DNA of 64,000 nucleotides, taken from assembly GCA_942492115.1 (NCBI GenBank), contig CALODL010000013.1, positions 102,623-166,622 of the forward strand. The letters are read 5' to 3'. Positions within the stretch are counted from its first letter, which is position 1, and each line of letters opens with the position of its first letter. The stretch comes from CALODL01 sp942492115. GTDB lineage: Bacteria > Planctomycetota > Phycisphaerae > UBA1845 > CAIVHJ01. Positions 39,224 to 48,545 of this stretch are shown in pieces. Position numbers and translations under genes: made by a program. The notes beneath the pieces are model-generated. The model saw only the letters and a list, made by a program, of their open reading frames with translations. It made no database searches and was not told the DNA's origin.

Positions 39224-42200
39224 TTAGTTCGCAATCCTCACACGTACGCGCGCGGCGGCCTTCGTGTCCATGGGCTGGCCATTCGAATCGACCAGCAACG
39301 TACCGGCCTGACTCGGTGCCACCGTGATGAAGCCGCGGGCATTACGCTCGGCCTTCAGCGTGACGGTTCCGAGATACAGTGGCGTCTTGCCTGCATCGAC
39401 CCCACCTTGAAGCAGGGCGCTGGCCAGACGCTTGGACGCGTCGGCCACGACGGGGAAGTCCTCCAGACCAAGGAACACGTAGTCGGAACGATCCGTATCG
39501 ATAGCCAGGGTGGAGACGCTGGCGGAACCCGCCGTGGTCAGGCTGATCTGGTAACCGCGGAGGTCCTCGACGTGCCGAACGAAGACATCGAGATCGATGG
39601 TTCCACCCGGCTCGACGAACTTGGCCTGCGGCACGATGACGAGCGTAGCCCCACTGGTCGGCTGTGCCGGCGGATCAGGTTGTGGATTGCACGGATCGCC
39701 GTCGGCATATGGATCGCCGGCGAAGGCATCGAGGAATCCGACGATATCGACGATGTCGATATTGCGGTCGGGCACGAACTGCTCGACCGCGCCCAACAGG
39801 TCCACGCCGTGCAGCGTGCACACGTTGAAGACGTCCCGGAAACCGTCGAGGGCACACACGATGTCGGTGATGGTCACGCCGTCGGCGTTGTCGCCATCAC
39901 CCCACGCCCACGTCGTCGCCTGCACGGCCGTTGACAGGTTCTCCGGATCACCGCTGTCGCGGACATCCGCATACACGTCGTAGGTCGTGGTGGGCTGAAT
40001 CTCTTCGTCGCCCACGAACACCGTGCCCCACGCCGCCGAACTCTGGAACACCGGAGCAGCAACCAGCAGGCCACTGGCGTCGACATAGAGCGACACGCAC
40101 GGCAGATCCGGCGACTCGACGAGCAAGGCCACCGAAGATTCGCCCGGAGGTGGCGTCACCGCCAGGTAGCGTGAACCGACCGCGTCGATCGTCGGCGGAT
40201 CGGCATCGCCCGCCGGCGGCAGCACCGGTGGCGTCGACGAATCACGCGGCGTTCCACCCGTCGTTGAATGCTGGCTGAACCACACACCGTTGGGATTACC
40301 GTCACCGAGAATATCTTCGTCGGTGTAGAAGCCCTCGACATCAAAGCCGGCGTACAGGTCGACATCCGTCAGACGCTGGGTTGCGCCCTCGTTGAACGAT
40401 GCAATGGGCAGCGCACCCGTGACGGTGCGGATGACCTCATCACGCGGGAAGGTCGAGCCGTCGAACGGCAGATCGCCCGGTGGGTTGGCTCCGCTGTCGG
40501 ACCCGTCATGACGACCATAGAGCACGTGGTCGATATGCAGCCCGTCGATGACCAGTTCGAGGCCGATGGCACGTTCTGCCGTGCCGCCCTCACCGGTGGC
40601 CAGATCGAGGTTGACCTCGAGATCGGCACCGGCGCCGGTCTCGCCGACGAGGAAGAAGCTGTGCGGTGCAATGCTCAGACCGGTCAGTACCGGCGTCTCG
40701 TTGGCCACCAGGTCCCAATCCACATCGAGCGTGCCGTCGCCCGCACCGGTATCGGTCCGCGACGTCAGGTTCAAATCCTCCAGGGAGATGGCCTGCGAAG
40801 TGGTATTGAACAGTTCGATCCACTCCGGTGTCCCGTTGGCCTGGAAACCGGCAATGATCACATCGCCAGGACCGACGGTTCCGATCTGACACGTGCCGGA
40901 GCCGATATTGCACACCTGGCCGGCAGGGCAGTTGTCGACATTCTGGCAACCGCTGCCCGAGTCACACGAATCGTCGGTGCACGCGACGCCATCATCGCAA
41001 TCGATGACGTCGTTGGCGCACCCGGTCACGCTGTCGCACGAATCGGCCGTACAGGCATCGCCATCGTCACAGTCGAGCGGCGTGCCGCTGACACAGAATC
41101 CGCCCACGCAGTCTTCGAGGCCGTTGCACACACTGTTGTCGTCGCACTCGGACGGCAAGGTGCACGGCTGGGCCGGTTCGGCAATGGTCACGCTCAGTTT
41201 GGGTCGCTCATTGGGATCCGCGACATATTCGCTGGAACGCAGCACGACGCCATCGTTGTCAACCGCCAGGACCAGCCAACCACGGTTGTCCGCCGGGGCC
41301 AGCTGCCAGGCCTGCACAGCCGCTGTGACATCAAGATCGATGGGACCGGCCGGCGTACCGAAGGCAACCTCGAACGCCGGGTCGTATTCATCGAGCTGGA
41401 TCCCGGGTTCGCCGCCGAAATTATCGAAGTTCACCGTCGACTGATCCCAAGCCACTGCCGGATCGATCACATGGAGCTGGCCGCCATTGCCGACCGGACT
41501 GTCCGGACCGCCAATGGTGTAGGTCAACGTGGCCGACAGGATCGTTCCCGTCGTGGGAATCGGTCCACCAAAACCGTCGAAGATATTTGCAAAACGCAGC
41601 AGCGCGGTATTGGGGGTCAACGACGTACCGTCTTCGCCATCCCATTCGAAGGCTTCCAGTGCACCGTTGATTGCCGTCGGCACATCTTCCTGCAGGAACG
41701 TATCGTGTGTTCCGACGTATCCGTTGATACCTTCCTGGAACATGAACGTCGTCTGGACCTCACAGAAACCAGTCCCCGGGTTGCACGATTCACCGGGGCC
41801 ACAGTTGCTCGTACCGGCACACAGACCGGCCGTGCAGACATCACCCGTTGTGCAGGCGACACCATCATCGCAGCCGCCGCCCTCATTGGTCGGCGCGCCC
41901 TGACATGTCCCGGTCGCGCTGTTGCACTGCCCCACGACGCATTGGTCGTCGAACGATGAACAGTCGACCGGCGAAGAACCGTTGCACGTTCCGCCGCCAC
42001 ACGTATCGACCTGAGTACACAGGTCACCATCGTCGCAGGGATCGGTGTTGTTCTCGTTGAGACACACGTTGCCGACGCAGCTGTCGTCTGTACACGGATT
42101 GCTGTCATCGCAATCCAACGCAGTCGCGCAGCAGCCGGGAATCGGCGTATTGCTGCACGTATCGGACACGCAATCGTCCGTGGTACACATGTTGCCATCG

Positions 42201-45200
42201 TTGCAATCCGCCGGCACGGTGCAGCCCGTGATGATGAACTCGACGCTCAGCTTGGGCCGCTCGCTCGTCGCGGTCACGTATTCGCTGGAACGCACCTGCA
42301 CGCCGTTGGTCGCATTCGGGCTGAACACCCAACCGAAGTTGGCCGCACCGTCGGACCACGCCTGCAGCGATGCCGTGACGTCGATGTCGGCCACGCCATT
42401 GACCAGCGGGCCCGAGCCCACCAGCGTTCCGATGTCTTCCGGCTGGATCCCTGGCGTGGCACCGAAGGTGTTCCACGATGCGCTCGCCTGGTCCCAGTCA
42501 ACCAGTGATTCGTTGATGTCAGCGGCCGGCGCCACGCTCGGATCGAAGACCACGAGCGTGAGGGTCGCCGAAGCGATGGTCGATCCCGCCGGGATCTGAC
42601 CCGGGCTGTTACCGATGATGTTGTCGAAGCGGATCAGGCCCGTGTTGGGCGTGCCGGAGCCCCCGTCCTGGCCGTCCCATTCCCAGTTATCGAGAGCACC
42701 GTTGACTGCCGCCGGCGCGTCTTCCTGCAGGAACGTGTCCTGCGTCCCGGTGTAGCTGTTGAAACCGTTCTGGAACATGACCATGGTCGGCAGGGACTCA
42801 CAGACCTCGGTGGTCGTGTTGCAGGATTGCCCGACCGGGCACGAATCGGTGCCCACGCACACACCGGACTGACATTGATCGCCGGTGGTGCAGGCGACAC
42901 CGTCCGTACACGGTGCCCCGTCACCCGCGGGGGTGAATGCACAGGTGCCGTCGATCTGGCAGGTGCCGGCGGTGCACGGATCACCGTCATCGCAATCGAC
43001 GTCCAGATCACACGGGATGCACCCGCCGATGGGTGTGAACAAACATGCACCCAGGTCACAGGTGTCCGTGGTGCAGCCGTTGTCGTCATCGCAATCGCCG
43101 TCGGCGACGCACGTGTCGCCGTCCGGGAAACCGAGCCAACCGATGCGCCCGCCAGTCGGACCGGCGGTTGCCGCCGGCGAACCAGGCTGTAGCGTGTAGT
43201 CACAGTTGTTGGGGTCGCTGAACAGCGGGTTGGACGAGAAGTTGCCGACGCCGCAGCCGAGATGGGCTGCGTTGCCCACGATGGTGTAATCGATATCACC
43301 GGTACAGGTGTCTATCGAGTTGGGCCAGATGATGCTCTCCTGCACGACGGTCGGGGTCACGATCGTCGGATTGCCCGTCGCGATCGTCGAGTTGACCACC
43401 GTGCCGCCGCCCCGGATGCCCTGACCGGAATCGAACAACAGGCAGTTCTCCATGTCGATGCTGCCACCGGTCATGCTGATGGCCTTGTCGAGGATGCCCC
43501 AGATCATGGAGTTCTCGATGCGGAAGTGAGAACCGGAATGATCGACGCCGTCGTCTCCGCCATCGGCGAAGACGTTGCCCCGGATGATCTGGTTCGACGC
43601 TGGACCATCGACGTGGATCAGGTCGCCGTCGACCGGATCGGGCGCCCAGCCGGTCGAGGTCCACCAGCAGTCCTCGAGGACCAGTGTGTGGCCGTTGCCG
43701 TTGAACTCGCCGCCAATACCGAGGCGTGTCATCAACGAGCGCAACACGGTATAGGAACCGACACCGTTACCACTGAAGGCCATACCCGATCCGTCACAGA
43801 CCATACCGTCGCTGAACACGAGCGAATGCGAGTTGCCACCAGGGAACCACAGAATGGGTGGACGCGGGTGACCTTGAACGACGCCATTACCAGCGCCGGT
43901 GATGAACGTGTAGTCATACGTGGAATTACCGTTGCCATTATGGGCAATGCCGCGCCATGAATTGGGATTGGATGCCGCGTTCTGCTGCAGCACCATGGCG
44001 GCCGGGCCCTCTGTCGAGAAGAAATGCACCGGCTCTGCCGCAGTACCGTTCGATTCGATGTTGCCGCTGACGGTGATCAGCGTGCCATTGTTGGTGCCGC
44101 CCGTCGTATCGACCATCACCAGCGTGCCGTCTCCAATGCTGAGCGTCTGACCACTGGGCACGCTGCAGTTCCCCGTGATGTTGATCACACCATCGGCTTT
44201 GCTCCAGACCAGATCGGCACCGTTGAGCGTTCCGGACAACTGGCGATACAAGCCGGGCACGTCATCCAGGACGGTGACGGTCTTCTCCACACTGTCCAGG
44301 CCGCGGGCCACGGTGATGATGACGTCGCCTGGGGGCTCGGCCGCGCCATTGTCCAACGTGATCGAAACACTGCCCTGACCATTGTAGAAGCGGATCGAAT
44401 CGGCCGGGGTCGAGATGTGGTTGTCGAATACGGTGATGGAGATCGGAACCGGTGCTCCACCGACCGCCCGTCGGGCGGTGACGGTGCCCAGGTCGGTCCA
44501 GCTGCGCCAGTCGATGTCACCGAACTGATCGAGTACCTCGACCCGCAGGCTCAGCGTGCGGGTGTTGACCATGCGTGTCGGCATCGTCATGCGCAGAGCA
44601 CCGCCCGGAGGCAGGTAGGTGACGCTGGCTTCGACGCGATCGACCTCGACACCGTTGTGATCGAGGCACTGCACCACGAGGTTGTTGACGCCGGGGACCA
44701 GTGTGTGGTCCCGCCGCCAGGTCGCGCCCGGAGGATCGAGTGGCGGCCCGTCGGGTGGGTTGGCCACGGTGAACTCGGTCGGCAGACCGTTGACCACGAC
44801 CGTGTGCGTGCCGCACTGGTTGAGAGCGCCACTGATGCTGATCAGCGGATTGGGATCGGTGTACGGACTCGCCGGGACGCCGGTGATGGTCGTCGTGGTC
44901 GAGATCTGGTTCAAGATGCCCGGGTGGCGGGCCGTGACCCAGTCCTTGAGGCCCTGACGATTGGTCGAGCCACCGCCCTGGCAATTCTGCGTCGGGAATC
45001 CGGCATCAGGCAGCGCGTCGAGGCGCGCGTGCATCGGCGCGATAGCGAACTCGTTGTCCAGCAGATCGCACACTGCTCCGACGAAGCGACCCGCGAACTC
45101 GTTGTGCCGCAGCAGACGTTCGACGGAATCGACGCGTGTCCGCCAGATATTGGCATTGGGACCGCCTTCACTGTTGGCGAAGATGGCGTCCATGTCCCAC

Positions 45201-47983
45201 GAAATCAGGACCGGTGCTAGCGTGGTCGGGTAGAAGTAGACGAAGTAATCATCGCCCGTGTCGCGCCACAGGCCACCCTCGTTGTTGTTGAGGACCATGT
45301 GCAGGGCGAACCACCGCGTCCACTGCTCGACATTGACGCCCGTCTCCACCAGATTGATGTAGGAGCCGTTGTAATTGTCCTCGAGGCACAGTGATCCGGT
45401 GTCGCTGGAGCTGCAGTTGAGGATGTCGCACAGCGTAATGAGATCATCCCACTCGTCGGCGTCCTCGTTGGTTTCCTTTTCGTAGCCGTTGTTTTGACCC
45501 GGCGGGTTGCGGTACGAATTGGGGTCGGTACCCAGCCAGCTGAAGTTGGCATTTCCACGGCCGCGGTAGATGTTGCCCGTGTCATTCGTCAGGCAGGATT
45601 CACCTACGGGGCACTGCGTGTCGTCCTCACAGGTCAGGCCCGTGCCGTTGCACCGCGCCGGAAAACGCTCGGGGCTGATGTCGCCGCTTTGTGATGAAGC
45701 GAAGTCTTCGTCGACCCGTTCGACATTGACGTAGACGAAATCCTGCGTGCCGCCCTCGCTCAGGGGGCTGGTGTTGAGGCGCACCAGCTGATTGCGCGGC
45801 GTCGGATCGCCGACGGCCTCGAACAGGTCATAGCCCACGACATGCCGCACCGGGCACTGGGCCATGAGGTTCAGGCGCGTGATGTCAAAGCCCATCTCCG
45901 AATGGAGCGGTTGATCGTTCGAGAATCTGATGCGAAATGAGTGCGGATGCTGCGTTGCGCTGCTGCGGCCGCGGTAGCGTTCGGTCACGTTGTAGAAGAT
46001 CTCGCAGTTCCCGCCCAGATCGCACTGCAGGAACGTCGCGTCGAACTCCGTGTCGGTATCACCGTGGACCTGCGTCGCCCGCGTGTTGGCGGTGTAGATG
46101 AGGTGATAGGTGGGCATGTCGAGCGCCGGCGTTTGAGACGCATTGTCGAATTTGCACAGGTAGGTCTGGGCCGGATTGTCGCCGCCGCCGGGCATGACCG
46201 TGTCGTTGCCGGTCGGTGCGGACGCTGTATTGGCGCCATCGGTCGCGCGGATGGTGAAATCCATGCGCTGGCCGTCGGCCAGGCCCGCGACGACTGCGGT
46301 GAACACACCGTCGCCGGCGGTCACGTCACCACCGGTGCCGTCGTCGACCATGGGCGTCGCCGTGTAGGCGATCGTCGGGTTCTGGTCCTGACGGTGGTGC
46401 AGGGTGACCGTCGGGGTCCCCGAATCGTCGACCACCGCCGCAACGACGGTCACCGCCTGGTTGGCGGCCGGAATGGGCGGACTGTGCACCACACCGCTGA
46501 TGATCGGAGCGACCGACGCCTGGAAGATACTGTTCTGGGCCCCGGGCGTTCCAAAGTCGGCCAGGGACGCGCCCCACGCCGCTTCGAACTGATTCGGCAG
46601 ATTCGGATTGCGTAACTCGAGTGATGGTCCGCCACCGTCTGCGAGATCGCTCCAAGTAGAATCGTATTGGACATCGTCCAACTCGTTGCCGCTCGTGTCG
46701 GACAGTGCCAGCCGTTCGCCGCCATTGGACAGCCGCGTGACATCGCACGCTCCGCCGGGGCACTGCGGATCCGTCGTGCATGGGTCGCCCGGGTTCGAGG
46801 CGGCCAATGTACACTCGCCGATCCACTGCAGGGCGCCCGCGTAGCCGGTCTCGGTCTGCAGCCCCGCCGGGTCGCCCGACAGGACCAGATACGCGCCCGG
46901 GTTCAACGTCGTCGAGCCGGGAAACGTGAACGGGAAGCCGTCCGAAATCGACCAGCCACTCATATCGGCCGCGTTCGTTCCGGCGTTGTAGATCTCGAGG
47001 AACTCAATGTTTCCGTTGGGATCGGCCGGTTCGTAGTGGATCTCGTTGATGACCAGGACCAGGCCCGTCGAGATGGTCCACGAATCGCCGCCGAAAGCGA
47101 CGCCACCCGCGATGCTGCCGGATGCCAGAGCAATGGCCGTCGAACCCGCGGCGGGCGCGGCGTAGCCACTGAACACATAGGGGCCCGCTCCGGATCCACT
47201 CACCGCGGTGGCCGCGGAACCGTTGACCGTCAGGTCGCCCGCCGTCACACCGGTCACGGCTTCACTGAACGTGACCGACACCTGTGGCAGTGCATCGACG
47301 GCACTGAACCTCTGCGGGACCTCGGCTGTAATGGTCGGCGCGGTGGTGAAGACGCTGTTGACAGCACCCGGAGTGCCGTTGGTCACCGTCGATGCCAGCC
47401 AGGAACTCGGGAAGGCGTTGTTCAATGAGGGATGGATCAACTCCAGCGACGAGCCGTTACCGTCCGGGCCCATGCACACGCCACCTGAACACTCGATGTC
47501 TTCATTGCACGGAACGCCCGGCGTGCCGCCGCCGACACACACGTCGATCGGCCAGGGGCTCATGGTCAAGTATGACACGCTGTCGATAACAGTGGACAAC
47601 CCGGCAGGCCCGTCACGCAACAGGACTGTGTCGTCGTCGTTACTAAGGCCTGCTCCCAGCCCACCGAACTCGAAGACCGCGGTGTGCCCGGTCGCCGCAT
47701 CGAGACTCGCGATGTCCTCGGCGACCACGACGTATCCACCGGCCGAAATGCTGGAGGCCGCAGGAAACACGAACGGCGGCGTGCCGAAATCGAGTTCCCA
47801 TCCGGAAATGTCGACCGCCGCGACGCCCGGATTGTGCAGCTCGACGTACTCGAGCAGAACCGTACCGTCGGGGCCCGGTGGGTTGTAATGAATCTCATTG
47901 ATAACAACCGTCTGGGCAGCGGCGGAAGCAGCACCCATCAAAGCGGCACAGAGCAGGGACAGCGCGGAACGATGCGAAACCAT
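39224..47983 (-). CDS. 2919-aa secreted CotH-like / lamin-tail / beta-helix protein
   Basis: The ATG at 47983 has AGGAGG 7 nt upstream and a signal peptide (MVSHRSALSLLCAALMG, cleaved near SAAAQ). Parts in order: lamin-tail (24-212), SbsA-type Ig-like (213-305), lamin-tail (308-485), and a CotH-type domain (about 605-1035). The CotH region has LNNNEGG near 900, DDYFVYF, and WDMDAIF near 930; the usual Asp of the CotH catalytic loop appears to be Glu here. A right-handed beta-helix-like stretch follows (about 1248-1592), then CTDC repeats, two DNRLRE/CBM96-like domains (1735-1915, 2080-2272), a third lamin-tail domain (2368-2592), dockerin-like EF-hands (DGDNADGVTITDIVCALDGF and DRNIDIVDIVGFLDAF, 2697-2762) and a cohesin-like domain (2782-2919). 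It is the first gene of the tightly packed series. The role is unknown, likely extracellular. Confidence 0.88.
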   Translation of the reverse strand: MVSHRSALSLLCAALMGAASAAAQTVVINEIHYNPPGPDGTVLLEYVELHNPGVAAVDISGWELDFGTPPFVFPAASSISAGGYVVVAEDIASLDAATGHTAVFEFGGLGAGLSNDDDTVLLRDGPAGLSTVIDSVSYLTMSPWPIDVCVGGGTPGVPCNEDIECSGGVCMGPDGNGSSLELIHPSLNNAFPSSWLASTVTNGTPGAVNSVFTTAPTITAEVPQRFSAVDALPQVSVTFSEAVTGVTAGDLTVNGSAATAVSGSGAGPYVFSGYAAPAAGSTAIALASGSIAGGVAFGGDSWTISTGLVLVINEIHYEPADPNGNIEFLEIYNAGTNAADMSGWSISDGFPFTFPGSTTLNPGAYLVLSGDPAGLQTETGYAGALQWIGECTLAASNPGDPCTTDPQCPGGACDVTRLSNGGERLALSDTSGNELDDVQYDSTWSDLADGGGPSLELRNPNLPNQFEAAWGASLADFGTPGAQNSIFQASVAPIISGVVHSPPIPAANQAVTVVAAVVDDSGTPTVTLHHRQDQNPTIAYTATPMVDDGTGGDVTAGDGVFTAVVAGLADGQRMDFTIRATDGANTASAPTGNDTVMPGGGDNPAQTYLCKFDNASQTPALDMPTYHLIYTANTRATQVHGDTDTEFDATFLQCDLGGNCEIFYNVTERYRGRSSATQHPHSFRIRFSNDQPLHSEMGFDITRLNLMAQCPVRHVVGYDLFEAVGDPTPRNQLVRLNTSPLSEGGTQDFVYVNVERVDEDFASSQSGDISPERFPARCNGTGLTCEDDTQCPVGESCLTNDTGNIYRGRGNANFSWLGTDPNSYRNPPGQNNGYEKETNEDADEWDDLITLCDILNCSSSDTGSLCLEDNYNGSYINLVETGVNVEQWTRWFALHMVLNNNEGGLWRDTGDDYFVYFYPTTLAPVLISWDMDAIFANSEGGPNANIWRTRVDSVERLLRHNEFAGRFVGAVCDLLDNEFAIAPMHARLDALPDAGFPTQNCQGGGSTNRQGLKDWVTARHPGILNQISTTTTITGVPASPYTDPNPLISISGALNQCGTHTVVVNGLPTEFTVANPPDGPPLDPPGATWRRDHTLVPGVNNLVVQCLDHNGVEVDRVEASVTYLPPGGALRMTMPTRMVNTRTLSLRVEVLDQFGDIDWRSWTDLGTVTARRAVGGAPVPISITVFDNHISTPADSIRFYNGQGSVSITLDNGAAEPPGDVIITVARGLDSVEKTVTVLDDVPGLYRQLSGTLNGADLVWSKADGVINITGNCSVPSGQTLSIGDGTLVMVDTTGGTNNGTLITVSGNIESNGTAAEPVHFFSTEGPAAMVLQQNAASNPNSWRGIAHNGNGNSTYDYTFITGAGNGVVQGHPRPPILWFPGGNSHSLVFSDGMVCDGSGMAFSGNGVGSYTVLRSLMTRLGIGGEFNGNGHTLVLEDCWWTSTGWAPDPVDGDLIHVDGPASNQIIRGNVFADGGDDGVDHSGSHFRIENSMIWGILDKAISMTGGSIDMENCLLFDSGQGIRGGGTVVNSTIATGNPTIVTPTVVQESIIWPNSIDTCTGDIDYTIVGNAAHLGCGVGNFSSNPLFSDPNNCDYTLQPGSPAATAGPTGGRIGWLGFPDGDTCVADGDCDDDNGCTTDTCDLGACLFTPIGGCIPCDLDVDCDDGDPCTAGTCQIDGTCAFTPAGDGAPCTDGVACTTGDQCQSGVCVGTDSCPVGQSCNTTTEVCESLPTMVMFQNGFNSYTGTQDTFLQEDAPAAVNGALDNWEWDGQDGGSGTPNTGLIRFDNIIGNSPGQIPAGSTIASATLTLVVFDPSVAPAADINESLVDWDQASASWNTFGATPGIQPEDIGTLVGSGPLVNGVADIDVTASLQAWSDGAANFGWVFSPNATNGVQVRSSEYVTATSERPKLSVEFIITGCTVPADCNDGNMCTTDDCVSDTCSNTPIPGCCATALDCDDSNPCTDDSCVGNVCLNENNTDPCDDGDLCTQVDTCGGGTCNGSSPVDCSSFDDQCVVGQCNSATGTCQGAPTNEGGGCDDGVACTTGDVCTAGLCAGTSNCGPGESCNPGTGFCEVQTTFMFQEGINGYVGTHDTFLQEDVPTAINGALEAFEWDGEDGTSLTPNTALLRFANIFDGFGGPIPTTGTILSATLTYTIGGPDSPVGNGGQLHVIDPAVAWDQSTVNFDNFGGEPGIQLDEYDPAFEVAFGTPAGPIDLDVTAAVQAWQLAPADNRGWLVLAVDNDGVVLRSSEYVADPNERPKLSVTIAEPAQPCTLPSECDDNSVCNGLEDCVGGFCVSGTPLDCDDGDACTADSCDSVTGCANDVIDCDDGVACTDDSCDSGSGCQNVDNCPAGQVCNIGSGTCQIGTVGPGDVIIAGFQANGTPEWIELFNTTSQAISLEDLNLTSRTDTGAGDGTLDVDWDLVANETPVLTGLSIAPHSFFLVGETGAGADLEVNLDLATGEGGTAERAIGLELVIDGLHIDHVLYGRHDGSDSGANPPGDLPFDGSTFPRDEVIRTVTGALPIASFNEGATQRLTDVDLYAGFDVEGFYTDEDILGDGNPNGVWFSQHSTTGGTPRDSSTPPVLPPAGDADPPTIDAVGSRYLAVTPPPGESSVALLVESPDLPCVSLYVDASGLLVAAPVFQSSAAWGTVFVGDEEIQPTTTYDVYADVRDSGDPENLSTAVQATTWAWGDGDNADGVTITDIVCALDGFRDVFNVCTLHGVDLLGAVEQFVPDRNIDIVDIVGFLDAFAGDPYADGDPCNPQPDPPAQPTSGATLVIVPQAKFVEPGGTIDLDVFVRHVEDLRGYQISLTTAGSASVSTLAIDTDRSDYVFLGLEDFPVVADASKRLASALLQGGVDAGKTPLYLGTVTLKAERNARGFITVAPSQAGTLLVDSNGQPMDTKAAARVRVRIAN

Positions 47984-47990
47984 TTAATGG

Positions 47991-47996
47991 CCTCCT
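47991..47996 (-). promoter_or_regulatory. Ribosome binding site of the 2919-aa gene
   Basis: A perfect AGGAGG on the minus strand, 7 nt before the ATG at 47983. Confidence 0.8.
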
Positions 47997-48230
47997 GGTA
48001 TGTACGTTCGCTTGTGAAAAGAAATGCAACCGCCGCCACGATGACATCGAGGCCCGGCAACGCATGGGTGGGCATGCGCTGAGCGCTCGCGGGCCCCGTG
48101 CCCGGCGTGCGACTCGATTTCTGCGGTGCGTTCTTTCCCGTGATCAGCGAACAGTCGTGCGTCTTTCCAGATTCATAAGGCTAGGGTCGATGTTGGCGTT
48201 CTAGGCCCTAGGGTGCAAGTCCACGAGGCA

Positions 48231-48254
48231 GATGACAGCCCGGAAGATGTCATC
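48231..48254. repeat. 7-bp inverted repeat, possible hairpin or operator
   Basis: GATGACA (48231-48237) and TGTCATC (48248-48254) are perfect inverted copies around a 10-nt loop. No T-run follows on either strand, so it is not a classical terminator. It could be an operator or 5'-leader hairpin of the series starting at 47983, or chance. Confidence 0.4.
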
Positions 48255-48545
48255 CCCAAGGCATACACCAAACCGATTAGATCCTCGGTCAAACTGCCAG
48301 AAACAAGCATCGGCCGCGAAACATCCGCGTTCGGCTGAAAAAGATTAAAGGTATTACTCTACGCTATAGCGACTAAGCCGCCAGCCGTAGACGCCACGTC
48401 GAGTCCGCCGTATCACGATTGCAGTGTTTCGAGGTTGTCCGGGCCGCAGTGCCAGACTGGTAAACATGAGCGGGAACGGGAGATTTCACCGAAAGTACCC
48501 CCCGAAGCGGCTGTCCAGGCGGGACCTCGGTTGGAAACGCAGTAC

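Larger units (their letters stand above)
47984..48545. other. 562-bp intergenic region upstream of the packed gene series
   Basis: No convincing gene is seen on either strand. It holds the ribosome binding site of the 2919-aa gene and a small inverted repeat. As the only long gap on the minus strand, it is the likely place for a promoter driving the genes to its left. I could not identify a clear -35/-10 pair. Confidence 0.5.

Noticed and set aside
40268..41959. 563-codon plus-strand open frame
   Set aside because: Antisense shadow of the 2919-aa gene; low-complexity Arg/Val/Gly text with no family resemblance.
47984..48545. Possible riboswitch or small RNA in the 562-bp gap
   Set aside because: Only one 7-bp hairpin is visible; no known riboswitch core or terminator was recognised.
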